A stretch of 64,000 bases of DNA. It comes from Cytidiella melzeri. Its lineage: Eukaryota > Basidiomycota > Agaricomycetes > Polyporales > Irpicaceae. A program made the position numbers and the translations under genes. This document shows positions 36,608 through 48,009 of the stretch, piece after piece. How positions within the stretch are numbered: the first letter of the stretch is position 1; each line of letters starts with the position of its first letter. The notes below the pieces were generated by a model, which saw only the letters and a program-made list of their open reading frames with translations, made no database searches and had not been told where the DNA came from. Location of the stretch: contig JABYQR010000061.1 in assembly GCA_022592445.1 (NCBI GenBank), positions 62,001-126,000 on the forward strand, given 5' to 3'.

Positions 36608-37748
36608 ATGGCGCTCCCCAGTCGCCCAAATGCTCGACTGAACGGACTCCCTTCCGGACCCCGCTCCCGCTCACAACCACGCTCGGCGAGCGCATCCCGC
36701 GAGCACTCTCGAACACGCTCAGAGCCTGCAGAAGATATACCTATCTCCTTTCCTCGTCAGAAGTCGCTCACGAATCTAAACGAAGGTCGTCGAGGTCGAT
36801 GGGAACGAGACGCACCGCCCGTACCTGCCCTCCCTGTGGACATACCTTCACGCACGCGAGATAAACTGGCGAAGCTGAAGGGAGATAGGCGTGATTCGGA
36901 TGATTCCACATCATCTTTGTCTAGCGGTAGCAGTGGGCGATCAGGATACTCGACGCCTGCGACCGCGGTAGAGTCAGACGAGTACGAGCAAGAGGGTAAA
37001 TACGAAGAGCATGAGGAGGAGAAACCGGTCCCTCGCGGGTTCGGTTATTCGCTATGGGGCAGACTCCAGTCTGCTGCTACAAATTTGAGTATTAATGTTA
37101 GCAAGTCGTGGGAATCAAACGGGGGCTTGTCTTCCGGTGAAGGTATGCGGGCATTTTCGAATGCAGGTTGATTACACTATTCTTATGATGTTGCGTTACC
37201 TCTGCACAGTCACACCTCCTGGACAAGAGTCCCGCATCACTCAAGCTCTAAAGGCTTACCACATCGCGAAGGCGAGCAGGCCGTCCGATTTACCTGAATG
37301 GCTGTTTGACGAAAAAGAGAGAGGTGTCGCGTCGCGTTTGGCCTCAGAGGTCGCACGAACTGCGACGTCCGATAACAGTACTCGCGACCAAGTGACGTCT
37401 ACACCAACGCCCTCGCGTGCCCCGGTGACAAACGGACGTCCTGAATACAAGAAGTCCTACGCAGACGATGAAGACCGCGTAACGATGTCTCGGGCTGCGC
37501 TTCGACTCAAGGAACTACGGGATGCGAAAGCGATGCCTCGAAAGCAGACGATCACATTTGCAGACTCTGTGCATCCCCGAAGAGCAGTGGCAATCGAGAC
37601 GCCGGAGCCGCCCGCGGCACAGGTTGTATCACCTACCACTGTTCCCCCATCTGTCGTGCGCAATGGAGCCGGAAACACTGATGGCAGTGGCAAACGGCCT
37701 GTTGCACGTGGACTGCCGTCTGGTGTCCGCCCGGTGAGAAGAACATGA
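36608..37748 (+). CDS. Basic Ser/Arg-rich protein, Mso1-like Sec1-binding motif
   Basis: Two exons, 36608-37142 and 37210-37748, give 357 residues. The N-terminal 120 residues are Ser/Arg/Pro-rich and look disordered. The centre has FGYSLWGRLQSAATNLSINV, then TPPGQESRITQALKAYH and SDLPEWLFDEKERG. This pairing of an amphipathic helix with a short helix ending LPEWLF resembles the fungal Mso1 type of exocytosis factor, which binds the SM protein Sec1 and SNAREs at the plasma membrane. The rest is low-complexity. The resemblance is from memory of the motif pattern and is only moderately strong; another scaffold function is possible. Confidence 0.5.
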
Positions 37749-38498
37749 TTTGAGGACCGAGAGTTGAGATGTATGGTATGTTGTCTGCAGCGTTCTATAT
37801 ATATGAGGGTGATGATGTAGTATTGGGAATGGATACAGCGAATAGCCTCTAGTGTTGTGATGTGAGCATATGATGGCTGTAGGGTACGCATCTCTCGCAT
37901 CAGAGGATTACATGCGGCCATGAACGAAAAGCATTGGGTTCTATGTTATTTATACTTATACCGTGGCTCTGGTAGTGGACGTTGCAGCGCCGTCGACAAG
38001 CACATCGTCGAAGGTGGTCTCCGTGGAATTGCCAAGCCGAGATGACCTTGTGCAGTTGCTCTGACAGCGGTCGTGAGGGCTGTCCACTTTCGAAGGACGC
38101 CATCAGAGTTGGGAGAGCCATACATCCGCCGTCGCTGATTGGTTCGCGCTGGACAGATATTGGTTGCATAGCGACAGTTTGTCTAGTCGTCGTTTCCCAC
38201 TCAGAGCCCGAGTAAATGTTATATAAACCTCCCATGGCCGCCAACACTCGCTCTTCCACCCCTTCCTTTCCTCCCTTTCGTTTCGTTTCGCTAAACCTTT
38301 TTTCGCGTCGAGTTGATTCTCGATTGCATTCGTTCTTTCTCTCGGGATCACCGACGTCTTCGACAGACTAAGCCACTCGCATTCTTTCCCCAGGAGGGTC
38401 CATAGTAGCTCATTTTTCAGTCCGCCTAGTTCGTCGACGCAAGACAGTCTTTGTCCTCAAATCACAGCTCAAGTCAACTCGCTCATCTTAAAACAAAC
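37749..38498. other. Intergenic region with strong promoter of the cupredoxin gene
   Basis: 750 bases. The right part has a TATA box (38220-38227) followed by a long pyrimidine-rich tract, features of highly expressed fungal genes. No additional gene seen. Confidence 0.5.
38220..38227 (+). promoter_or_regulatory. TATA box of the cupredoxin gene
   Basis: TATATAAA lies 272 bases before the ATG at 38499 and is followed by a CT-rich stretch around 38249-38290, which suggests a leader of about 240 bases. Confidence 0.6.
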
Positions 38499-39982
38499 AT
38501 GGTCTACGTCGCCTCTTTCCTCAGTGCCGCCCTCTTCGCAGGTGTCGCATCTGCTCTTCCCCGACCCGATAGCGCCATCGGCCCAGAGGTCGCTGTCTCT
38601 GCCCCCAACGGCATCATTTTGTCCGACACCGCTGCTCTTGCCTCGTGAGTATCAGTCCATGTTCGTCACATCCGGTTTCTGATAAGTGTGACCCAGCGCT
38701 TCGGCTTCTGAAGCATCTGCTGCTGCTTCAACTGCCTCTTCCTACCCGGCCTCTGTCACCGCGTCGGCAGCGAGCAGCTTCTCGTCGTCCTATGCGTCTG
38801 CAACAGCGTCGGTCGGTAGCTACTCTTCAAGCTCCGTTCTCAGCTATGGAGGCTACTCGTCCAGCACCGTGTCCAGCTACGGAAGCTCGTACACACCCCC
38901 GTCGTGGACCTACTCTGCACCTCCTTCCTCGATGACTTACGGCTCTGGCTACAACAGCTGGGGTTGGGGAGGATCTGGCTATGACAGCTGCGTTTCTCGT
39001 GAGTGTCTATCCCATTTTGTGGTTGGTTGGCGAACGTTGAGCAATTCGCTGACTGTTTTTCGTCTTCGCAGAATGTATTGCCAGCTACGGTGCGCCCCCT
39101 GCCACCTACACTCCACCGGCATACACTGGTTCCCAGAACTCCACCAACAACCACACTGTCATTGTCGCACCGATGCAGGGTGTCCTTCGTTTCGTCCCTC
39201 CGATCGTCTCCGCCCAACCAGGCGACACCATTCACTACGTCTGGATGGCGAACAACCACACTGTCACCAAGTCGTCTCAGTTGCTTCCTTGCAACAAGAC
39301 TGACGACGCACCCTTCGCTTCGGGCACGCAGAACAAGCCGTTCACCTTCGATGAGGTCGTCAACGACACCACACCCGTCTTCTTCTACTGCGGCACCCCT
39401 GGTCACTGCGAGAAGGGAATGTGGGGCACGATCAACCCCCCTGTTGCCACCAACGCCAACACATCTGTTGCGAGCATGATGCCCATGATGATCTCCAATG
39501 ACTCCTCGCTCTCCGCGATGTGGTCGTACATGAACTCGATGGGATCCCAGTACAATGCCTCCAGCCAGGTGATGAACTGGGCCGGCCAATATGATGTTTC
39601 GTCGATGCCTACGTGGGCCCAGGGAGAGTACATGCAGAACATCATGTACGGCCGTATGTTCCTTGCCATGAACCCCGAGGTTCTCGGTGCTGATGGCAAG
39701 ATCGACATGACCGGTGCTCGTGCTCCTTTGAGCTTCCCCGGGGACATCACCAACGCGCTCGCTAGCAACAACGCAGCATCCTCGACACCTGCGGTTGGCA
39801 GTTCCAGCTCCGCGTCTGGTTCGGCTGCGGCCCAGACAGTTAGTCCCAGTGCTAGCTCTAGCGCCAGCTCATCGGCTGCGTCTACCACACAGACCGGCAA
39901 GCCCAACGGTGCTCGTGGTAACGTCGTCTCCGGTGCATTCATCGGCGCTGCCGTCTTCGCGGTTTCCTTCCTCGCTTTGTAA
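38499..39982 (+). CDS. Secreted GPI-type serine-rich cupredoxin
   Basis: Extracellular copper-protein-like cell surface protein. Exons 38499-38644, 38697-38998 and 39072-39982 give 452 residues. A signal peptide is clear (residues 1-19, ending ASA-LP). A Ser/Ala/Tyr/Gly-rich region comes next, then a plastocyanin-like domain (about 170-270) with the type 1 copper ligands visible: His in NNHTVTKS, and Cys, His and Met in FYCGTPGHCEKGMWG. A second Met/Tyr/Asn-rich domain follows. The C-terminus is a Ser/Ala-rich stalk, NGARGN, and a hydrophobic tail, the pattern of GPI attachment. Such proteins are common in Agaricomycetes; the physiological role is unknown. Synonymous codon use looks strongly biased to C at third positions, fitting high expression. 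Confidence 0.88.
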
Positions 39983-40549
39983 GCGCATCTCGCTCTTCAC
40001 CTGCATTTTGGGATCCTCGACTTCGACCATCATCAAAACGGACCTGTTTCTTCTTCTGCGAGCCCCACACCCACCCTGTGATTTCCCCGTGCTGTGTTTT
40101 TCTTGTCTAGAGGACATTTTTGACATCACTAGTTGTATTGGCGGACTATTCTCCCCCCATCTTAATGGCTACTGTCCTATCAACCCCTCCATACGGACTG
40201 ATCTTGTGGCACCCGATCTTATACTCACTCTCACTCATCGAGTAGTTAGTTGCTCTGCTGTTTTGGTATTTTTTATTTGCTCTCCTCTGTCGGTACCAAC
40301 CATGTACCTACCCACCCCCACGTCTCGCATGCGAGGAAAGGAATTAGGTTTCGCTACCAAGTTTTTTGGGTATTGTTGGACGCCGTTGAGCGACTAGCTG
40401 AACTTGAGCTGGGTTCAAGTTGATAACGGCTGACGCCGAAGATTATCGATTATCTCTTCCCCAGTGCGCATCCAAGCGTCGTCTCACTGCGACAGCTTAC
40501 ACCCTTCCCACTTTCAGGCTGCTCTTCAAAGTCTCTCTTCCCATCACAA
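39983..40549. other. Intergenic region cupredoxin / kynureninase
   Basis: About 570 bases with T-rich 3' UTR-like sequence, then the kynureninase promoter. No gene recognised. Confidence 0.5.
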
Positions 40550-42326
40550 ATGCCAAGTTCGTTCAAGCTCTTGCACAATGAAGATATCCTCCGCAAATTC
40601 AGATCCGAGTTCGTCATTCCGACGTATAGGCAGATGAAGGCTGGCTCTGTTCCAGACGCACTCCGTTAGTCAACTCTCATGCTCAATCGTCAAGCAAAAT
40701 AAACAATCGAAACCTGGCTGGCTCGAAACAGAGGATGAGGAGTGTACGTACCTGTGTGGAAACTCGTTGGGTGTGATGGCGAAGCGGTCGAAGGAGCTCA
40801 TCCTCGAGGAGTTGGACGTTTGGGGTACGAGGTAATACGCCGAGTTATTTGTTGCACCCTATCTGTGGTATTGACATCAGCTTTGCGTGACAGGGCGGTT
40901 GAAGGACACTTCGACCATCCACACGGGCGCGACTGGGTGAGTATTGCGAACCATGTGCATCCCCTGTATGCAGAGATCGTAGGTGAGGTGCCGATCACTT
41001 TGTATGTTCATACGCGCAATTTTTCAACGATTGGTTTATATAGGCGCAGAAGAATCGGAAGTAGCTTGCATGGGGACGTTGACGGCAAACCTGCATCTCA
41101 TGCTGGACACTTTTTATAAGCCCACGAAGGACCGATACAAGGTGCTGTGCGAAGCGAAAGCTTTCCCCTCTGATCAGGTCAGGCAATCCGCCAAATTTTT
41201 GACACGCACTAATCTTGATTGACGAAACCTGCATTGAATTTTTAGTACGCATTCGCGTCTCAGGTCACTTCTCATGGCTTGACTCCAGCAGATGCGATCA
41301 TAGAACTCTCCCCTCGCCCAGGAGAATTCACGCTCCGTGAAGAAGACATCCTAGCCACCATTGCAGAACACGGCTCTAGCATCGCCCTGGTGTTGTTCAG
41401 CGGCGTGCAGTACTACACCGGCCAGTGGTTCCCAATGGAGAAAATCACCAAAGCGGCGCAAGCACAGGTATACCTCTCTTTCTTACCGACTTCCCCCTAC
41501 CTTCGTCTCAAGCTTGGCTGATTTGGATATATTCGTAGGGCTGTATATGTGGGTGGGACCTCGCACACGCAGTCGGAAACGTCCCGCTATCATTGCATGA
41601 ATGGAACGTCGACTTCGCCGTGTGGTGTACATACAAATACCTCAATTCAGGGCCAGGCGGTATAGGAGGCTTGTTCGTCCATGACAGATGGTCATTTCAG
41701 CCTGTCAGGCGCGTCAGATTCTTTCTCATCCGATACATGCATCCGCTGAATCAATGGTCTTCCACCTTAGAGCTGCGGGATGGTGGGGCCACGACCCCAA
41801 GACGCGGTTCGCCATGCCTCCGCATTTCAGCGCCATACCCGGCGCGCAGGGTTTCCAACAATCAAACCCGTCCGCACTCACCACTGTTTCCTTGCTTGGT
41901 TCCCTCCAGATTTTCCACGAAGCAGGAGGGATGATCCCCCTTCGCGAGCGGTCCTTGAAGCTCACTGGCTACCTCGAAGAACTCCTCCAACGGAGTCAAT
42001 GGTGGATACCTCCTCACCGTGTCGGCCAGATTCAGCTCCAAGAAGATCGCGGCGAGAGCCACGACGACTTCGGCTTCACCGTCATCACGCCATCGGACCC
42101 TGGCTCACGAGGGACGCAGCTGTCGCTGGTGTTCGTGCCACTAGGAGGACGGACGATGCCAAAAGTGCTGAAGCTGCTCGGGGATCAGGGTGTGGTTGGT
42201 GACTCGCGAAAGCCGGACGTGATACGACTGGCTCCGGCCGCGCTGTACAATACGTTTGAAGATGTGGAGAGGGCAGCTGCGGTGTTGGAAGATGTCCTCG
42301 CGGTGGTGAAAGATAAGTCGAACTGA
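40550..42326 (+). CDS. BNA5: Kynureninase (Bna5)
   Basis: PLP enzyme that cleaves kynurenine or 3-hydroxykynurenine to anthranilate or 3-hydroxyanthranilate in de novo NAD synthesis. Exons 40550-40664, 40732-40831, 40894-40982, 41044-41177, 41246-41467, 41539-41708 and 41771-42326 give 461 residues, the normal length. Family marks: TYLCGNSLG near the N-terminus, WDLAHAVGN (PLP Asp), the PLP-lysine block [29 protein letters not shown], and [14 protein letters not shown]. The sixth intron (41709-41770) works only with a GC donor (CAG|GCGCGT), because every GT donor nearby gives a stop or the wrong frame. A single-base sequencing error is the alternative. Confidence 0.92.
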
Positions 42327-42865
42327 ATTGCATGTCGTACCGTTGACAAATGTTGATGCTGCGGTGGAGTTCATTTTGTGACTCGAGTGTGGTGTGTATT
42401 ATTGGGGCTTTATGAGTTTGGTTTCAAGGTCAGTGCTAATCATCGCACGTTTGGACATCACTAAATCTGCGCTGAGCCTGTCTGTTTGTAGTCAAAACCT
42501 TGAACTGCTTGCCTGACGTTAAACAGTCAGGTAGTTCAGTTGGAGATCAACGTACAATACGGCAGCCTGTCGTCGCGCCGAACACTATATCGGTCGCGAT
42601 GTGTCGCTTGCAAATGTCAACTGCATATTGCAGCTGATCAAGAACGATATTATTATCAGATAAGCTGCTGCGGTTGCTCAGCCCTTATCGCCATGCTCGG
42701 CTGTTGATTCACTAGTACCACTCCGCTCCTCTACATCCTGCCACAAAAAATGTACAAATTTAGACGATGCTGATGTCCTTCACAGCGACTCGTATCCTCC
42801 TCAGTAAATGATTTCTCACGAAAAGCATCCCACTCCGAAGCAGAACATTCGCAACCACTACCACG
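42327..42865. other. Intergenic region kynureninase / O-methyltransferase exon 1
   Basis: About 540 bases with no recognised gene. It should hold the promoter of the O-methyltransferase first exon. Confidence 0.5.
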
Positions 42866-43086
42866 ATGTCTACACCTGCCGAGATGAGCGCGAACTGGAC
42901 TCGCAGTGACAAGTACCACAACTCTTTCTTGGTCAAGCCAGACGAAGGTCTCGAGCACGCTCTTAAGAGCAGCACCGAGGATGGCCTACCCAACATCGCA
43001 GTGAGCACCGCGCAGGGCAGATATCTTTACCTCATCGCCAAGACGCTCAACGCGAAGCGTGTATTGGAAGTCGGTACTCTCGGAGG
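42866..43086 (+). CDS. O-methyltransferase (class I, family 3), first exon
   Basis: The exon encodes 73 residues plus two bases: an N-terminal helix pair (RSDKYHNSFLVKPDEGLEHA), TAQGRYLYLIAKTL, and the SAM-binding start VLEVGTLGG, cut at the glycine by a donor GGGTAAGC. In intact relatives the next residues are YSTIW. Nothing of the kind follows within several hundred bases; the matching exon lies at 52012, 8.9 kb downstream, and joins in phase 2. It may be the true 5' exon of one gene, or the remains of a gene cut by a rearrangement (see findings). Confidence 0.85.
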
Positions 43087-43345
43087 GTAAGCTGGCGTAG
43101 ACACACACCGTTTTCCAGAAGGCAATCGGTCAGTCTCACACAGGCTGGCTATCTCGTTCTTCCGCCTTCACTGACAGTTCATCATATCAGGGCTTTATTG
43201 CTTTTTGGAAAGCATTGTCAGAAATGCATCACAACCTAGCCAGTTCTTATAGCTGGCGCAGTTCGAGGTGGATTTTCGTTTGTCCGTCTTCACCGGATTC
43301 CCCCCTCCCTTCACCTGAGCCCTACTCACCTTCGCTAGCGGACCC

Positions 43346-45131
43346 ATGGAAGTGTTTCTTGAGCTGCAAAATACTTTGCAGGGCTTACAAAGGGTACAGT
43401 ACTCTGAGCGTAAGTACATTTGTATTTTCTCACGTCATTATCTACGATCATGGTTTGTACGCCCCTACAAAATGAAGGCACAAAGTCTAATGGAACGTCG
43501 TTTGAGAAGCAATCTTTTTGGATTCGGAGGTAAGTACACCAGATCTTGCGTGGTGGGTACACCTTTGACATTGGAAGTGGCACATAGATAAACCTCATCT
43601 GTGTATGCTCACTGGCTACTCTCTTGCGGTGGATACTAACAATACTCGCTGCGATCATCCAGAAAGCAAAGTAGTCATTTGGCAAATGCCTATTCCTCCT
43701 CGTATGTGTTGAAACCGGTGTGACCATTTGTTCTCGCTGGCTGACATCTCTGTGGCACAGAATCGCTACAGCACGCTCTTTGTGGTGATGTGAGTTGCGA
43801 ATGACATTCTTTCGTATAATACCCCTTGCACTCATGAACATTTTGCAGCTTCAACAACTATGGTAAAGCGATGTCATGATTCTCTGCAAGAAGTTAGCCC
43901 TAATAGCTTGATTGTAGTATCATTCGGTCCCGGTGTCACTACTACAGTGAGTGTTATATGCTCCTCGACGTAGCTCACCAATAGTAACAACACGTAGCTG
44001 TAAGTCCTCAAACTGCTCATAGCGGTCTATCGGTTGAATGCCTTCAAATGATTGACCACGTATCTTCCAGATGTATGTCACTCCTTCAAAGCTAGAACAC
44101 TGAGCTTCAATCTGACACACTCTCCGCAGGTCTACATTGGTTTAGATGGCAAGGAGCAACCGGAATACTGGCGTTCATGCTTGGAGAACGTACGTCGCGC
44201 AGCTCTTTCGCCAAACATTTGTGCTAGCGATTCATATTCAGTCATCCTTCAGCTCCGCCTACTCCCCTTGTATGATCTGAACCGCAGGGTTCTTGCGTTC
44301 ATGGAGTGCACATTCGCAGTGGCTCTTGTTACAAGCACATCGATTATGGCATTCGGGTTGTCGAAGTTGAACGGTACGTGCCTCACTCCATCTCTGGAAT
44401 CCTTCGTCGTAATTTGTAATACTCACAGTCGGGCCTGTGCATCCTTGCTAGTCATATCCATTCCCATACACTTGCCGAATATCTCGGTATCAATGTGCAC
44501 TGTCACCAACCTCGACTCGGTCTCTTTCTAATACGCCTTTTGGATCCCAATCATGGTCTCGGAAAAAATTGTATGCGCACTCGTTGTGATTCGTGCTGTC
44601 GAGCGTATGCGAGAGCACAAGCGAGCCATGATGGCATTCACACGGATGGAGAACGGGCGAGAACTGGTCATGGTCCTCATCAGAGACTCTATACTCTACT
44701 TTCTAGTGTCAGGGCGTATCCCTGGGAGTGTGATACGCTATTGACGCTTCTTTCACAGACTCTTCGCAGTGTACCTCACCAACACCATCCTTTTCCTTCA
44801 AAACAACGTCATCGCCATCGAGTCGGCTATCTCCTACGCGGTAGCTTTGTCTTGTGTTATGGGCAGCAAATTCTGTCTCAATGTCCGTGGTATGATCTCC
44901 GCGTCATCATACCTCCCTCCCTCCACGGTTGGACTAGATATTGCCAGTAGTCGACCACATCCCCCACACTCGAGCTATGCCATTTCAGCATCGCCGTCAA
45001 GCCCTTCATCAGACTCACGACGGTGGCCTGCCATGGCTTTCTCAAGGTCTATCGTTGGAGAGGACGAGAGTAGGGGGGAATTGACGCAGTACGAGTTGAC
45101 GGAGGTGAGAGACACGAAGTCAGAGGTGTGA
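43346..45131 (+). CDS. DUF6533-type seven-helix membrane protein
   Basis: Member of a large Agaricomycete family of membrane proteins of unknown function. The gene is cut into many small exons that I could place only in part: 43346-about 43409 (MEVFLELQNTLQGLQRVQYSE), 43675-43701 (SFGKCLFLL), 43761-43789 and 43849-43862 (together NRYSTLFVVIFNNY), a block near 44252-44375 (YDLNRRVLAFMECTFAVALV), 44538-about 44710 (FWIPIMVSEKIVCALVVIR to ELVMVLIRDSILYF), and about 44762-45131 (VYLTNTILFL, SCVMGSKFCLNVRG, Ser/Pro-rich cytoplasmic tail). The order matches the family. Whether every junction is intact is not proven, so a recent pseudogene is possible. It lies between the two parts of the O-methyltransferase. 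Confidence 0.72.
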
Positions 45132-46838
45132 GCGGGTATCGCGAATGGTAGGGGGTTCAGTCGAGAGACTAATTGAAGCGGTGTATATGAATTTGGATGT
45201 ATAGTAGCTTAGACTATAGAGTGTCTGTAGATGTCTGGAAACATGACGGCCTGAGGATAACGTATGCGTACGATGAGGATCGACAATGACTGATGATTGT
45301 TGGCGGGAGTCGGTTCGGTGATATATGACGCACCTCTCTAGCTACTTCCGAGTCGTAGCAATTGGTAACAAATGGCCAATACAACATTGGACGGACCTTT
45401 CTCACTCAACAGCCGCCGTTCACCGCTCAGCCCTCAAACTCTCATGCTTTATCGGTTCGTAGCGTAGGGAGACACAACATAGAAATCAGAGGCCTCGCTG
45501 GGGAAGGAACTCAAGAGATAAAGTACGTGTGAGTATGTCGCGTCGGATTCATGGGTGGCGGGAGGCAAGCTTTGAAGCGATAAGCGCCCATCTGGCCTCA
45601 GCAACTCGAGAGTCCGTTGAAACGCCATTTCCCCACTTCCAAGTCATCTAGGGATTCGAGCTTCAACCTCACTATAAAAAAACATCACAAATAGCGCGAA
45701 AACAGGGTCTTGACTTTTGCACAGCTGCCAGCAGTCTACTAAAGCGCGAAAGTAGAACTCCGGAACCTTGCCCGTGCAACAGGTCCAAACGTCGCTTTGC
45801 ATGTAAAGTTCGTCAAGTTTCATTCTCCTGGGTGCGATAGGAACCTAAGGAATATAAATTTTGTTCCAGGACCAGGCTCTACTCTTCAAGTTGCGGGCTT
45901 CGAGCGTAAGAACATCGACCGTGCCGACGGTGACGCGCTCGTCGCTGCAGTTGGCCTGATGCAACGTCCTCAGCGATATCTAAAGCTTCAACTGAGTAGA
46001 ACGTACGGAAGAGGCAAAGACGATCACCTTCCTCAGTTTACTCTCTCGTGGCGAACGAGAGGCTATATTGCTCTGTGGGGGAGTGGGTGGCAACCGGTGC
46101 GTCACTCGTGCCATTCTGTTTGCCCTGGTGCATGAATTGATTAGCTGCGCATTGAAGGTTGAAGTAGAGCTTTGCATAGGCCGCTATGCTGACGTGCTGA
46201 AAGGCTGCCTGGCGAAGATGCTAACCTGAGAGCCGCAGTCGACGGGACAGGACCCAGGGGCCAGAGGAGGCGGTCATCTCGTCTCCCTCGCTGTTATAGA
46301 GGTGCCTGTGTGACGGCGCATACAGCGGATACTTGCGCTGCCTGTATGGGGATATTGCATAGAGCATTGCGCGAAGCCTGCTGGATCCTCTGCTCAATAG
46401 AGGAGGGCGTTGTCGTATGCTGGAGTATGACAAGCCACCTTGACGGTCTCGATGCTCGAGCTGTGAGAGTGCATCTTTGCCTTGAGGCAAGGCTAAGAGC
46501 ACCGTCCACGGGGAAGCTCCTCTTTGTGTCCGATGCGAAGCAAGTAAGCAAGGCTTTTCGAAGTGACCCAGCCATTTGAAGCACTGAAACTCCTCTAGGC
46601 GAGAAGTAAGTCAGAATTTGCGTATACTCACCTGAGGTGCTAAGCGAAAGAAGCTAGGGTGCGAAGGGCAGACAGGAAGATACGGCGAAAGAGGCCTCGT
46701 ATCACAGGAACGCAGCGCATCCCGTCAAAGCGCGAACCACGCTGACCTAGAGGTATTAGCAGCTACATGTGTTTGACGAACCAGGTTTTAGGACTTTCGC
46801 CCTGTCAGCTTTCCTTTGGCTCGACGAGAGGAGATTGG

Positions 46839-47356
46839 GACGGCTCTCAGACAGCGCTGCATGATGAGCGGGCGACGACGACATACACCGTCCATCCCAG
46901 ACTTGGATGCCTTCTATCGCCACATCGTCGCTATGCAGCCAAGGTCGACGTCGACGGGGGACGGGGGACGGGGGTATCAGCGGCATGTAGCAGATCGTGC
47001 AGTGACTATGACCAAGCTGGCAAACATGACCAACAATGGCCATGACCACGAGTGGCCCCGCGACGACCTTCTCTCTGCGGGCTGTCGAGCTGTCAGCTTA
47101 TTATTGGCTCTTTTGAAGACAATGGAACGCTTCCAACGGTTCTGAGACGGCGCTGCCCGCAAGGTAAGGCGGGTGCCGACGCCATAAACCGTCTACCTGG
47201 ATTGGATGTCCGCTGGTCTGTGGACAGGTCCAGAGCTGTATCCTCGCTATGCATTCAAGGCCGACGTTGACGGGGGGTTAACAGCGGCGTGTAAGAAGCT
47301 GTGCGGTCACCATGACCAACGCTGGCGTAACGAATACCAATGATCATGACCACGGG
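46839..47356 (+). repeat. Diverged tandem duplication, two units of about 220 bp
   Basis: Unit A (about 46839-47055) and unit B (about 47135-47356) share the same order of words: AACGG/GACGG...CTCTGAG-like start, AGACRGCGCTGC, ACCGTC, TTGGATG, TCGCTATGCA, AAGGYCGACGT, GACGGGG, CAGCGGC, GTGCRGT, CCATGACCACG. Unit A carries three consecutive five-G runs near 46953-46975. Identity is moderate, so the duplication is old. Confidence 0.55.
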
Positions 47357-47782
47357 TTGCGCATGGCGCCACTGGATGCGCCGCGGTGTCTTTGGTCCTG
47401 ATAAAGGGTACGTTCTTTGTCTCATGCGGCACGAGGCTGTGCTGTTCCGACTTCTAGTTTTCGGCCACAATTCTGGGGCGCTGTTATTAGACCCAGCCGT
47501 ATAATGATCTCTGTGGGAAATAACATGGTCGGGCGAATACCTATGGATTTCTCTTCAAGACAGCGACAGGCGAACCGGAGAAGTCACCGCAAGTTCTGCA
47601 TCGGTGACCCTCGAAATGCTGAGCGACAGTGCGATGCGGTTATATGAACACCCAGTGGCACGGCACGGCGCGTGGACGGGGCACGACGAAGGTGGACCCA
47701 CATGCACAAATAATGGCCGGTGGACTTGGCATCTCGATCATGACCAAGGAGCCAAATCACGTTATCTATTGCTCTTTGCCAC

Positions 47783-47789
47783 TATAAAG
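47783..47789 (+). promoter_or_regulatory. TATA box of the zinc-finger gene
   Basis: TATAAAG lies 227 bases upstream of the ATG at 48010, followed by a C-rich pyrimidine leader. Confidence 0.45.
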
Positions 47790-48009
47790 GTCAGTCCCTT
47801 GGTTGGTTTTCCCCCTCGACCGCTTTGTTCACACCCCACGTCCACCCAGCTCAACCGCGATCTCCCGCAAGACTTGACTAGCCTGACCGTTGTTGCCTCT
47901 CAGACCATTACCCTCTCCTCCCCGCGATACCCACCAGCTTGAACTAACGACCTCTAGCGGTTCCCGTCACCGTCTACCTTTGCTACTTCCACACGCGGCT
48001 ACATACACC

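Larger units (their letters stand above)
45132..48009. other. Gene-poor region inside the split O-methyltransferase locus
   Basis: About 2.9 kb without a recognised gene. It contains a diverged tandem duplication (46839-47356) with G-rich stretches. The right end holds the zinc-finger gene promoter. Confidence 0.5.

Noticed and set aside
39403..39942. 179-residue open frame on the minus strand
   Set aside because: It is antisense to the cupredoxin exon and arises from its strong third-position C bias.
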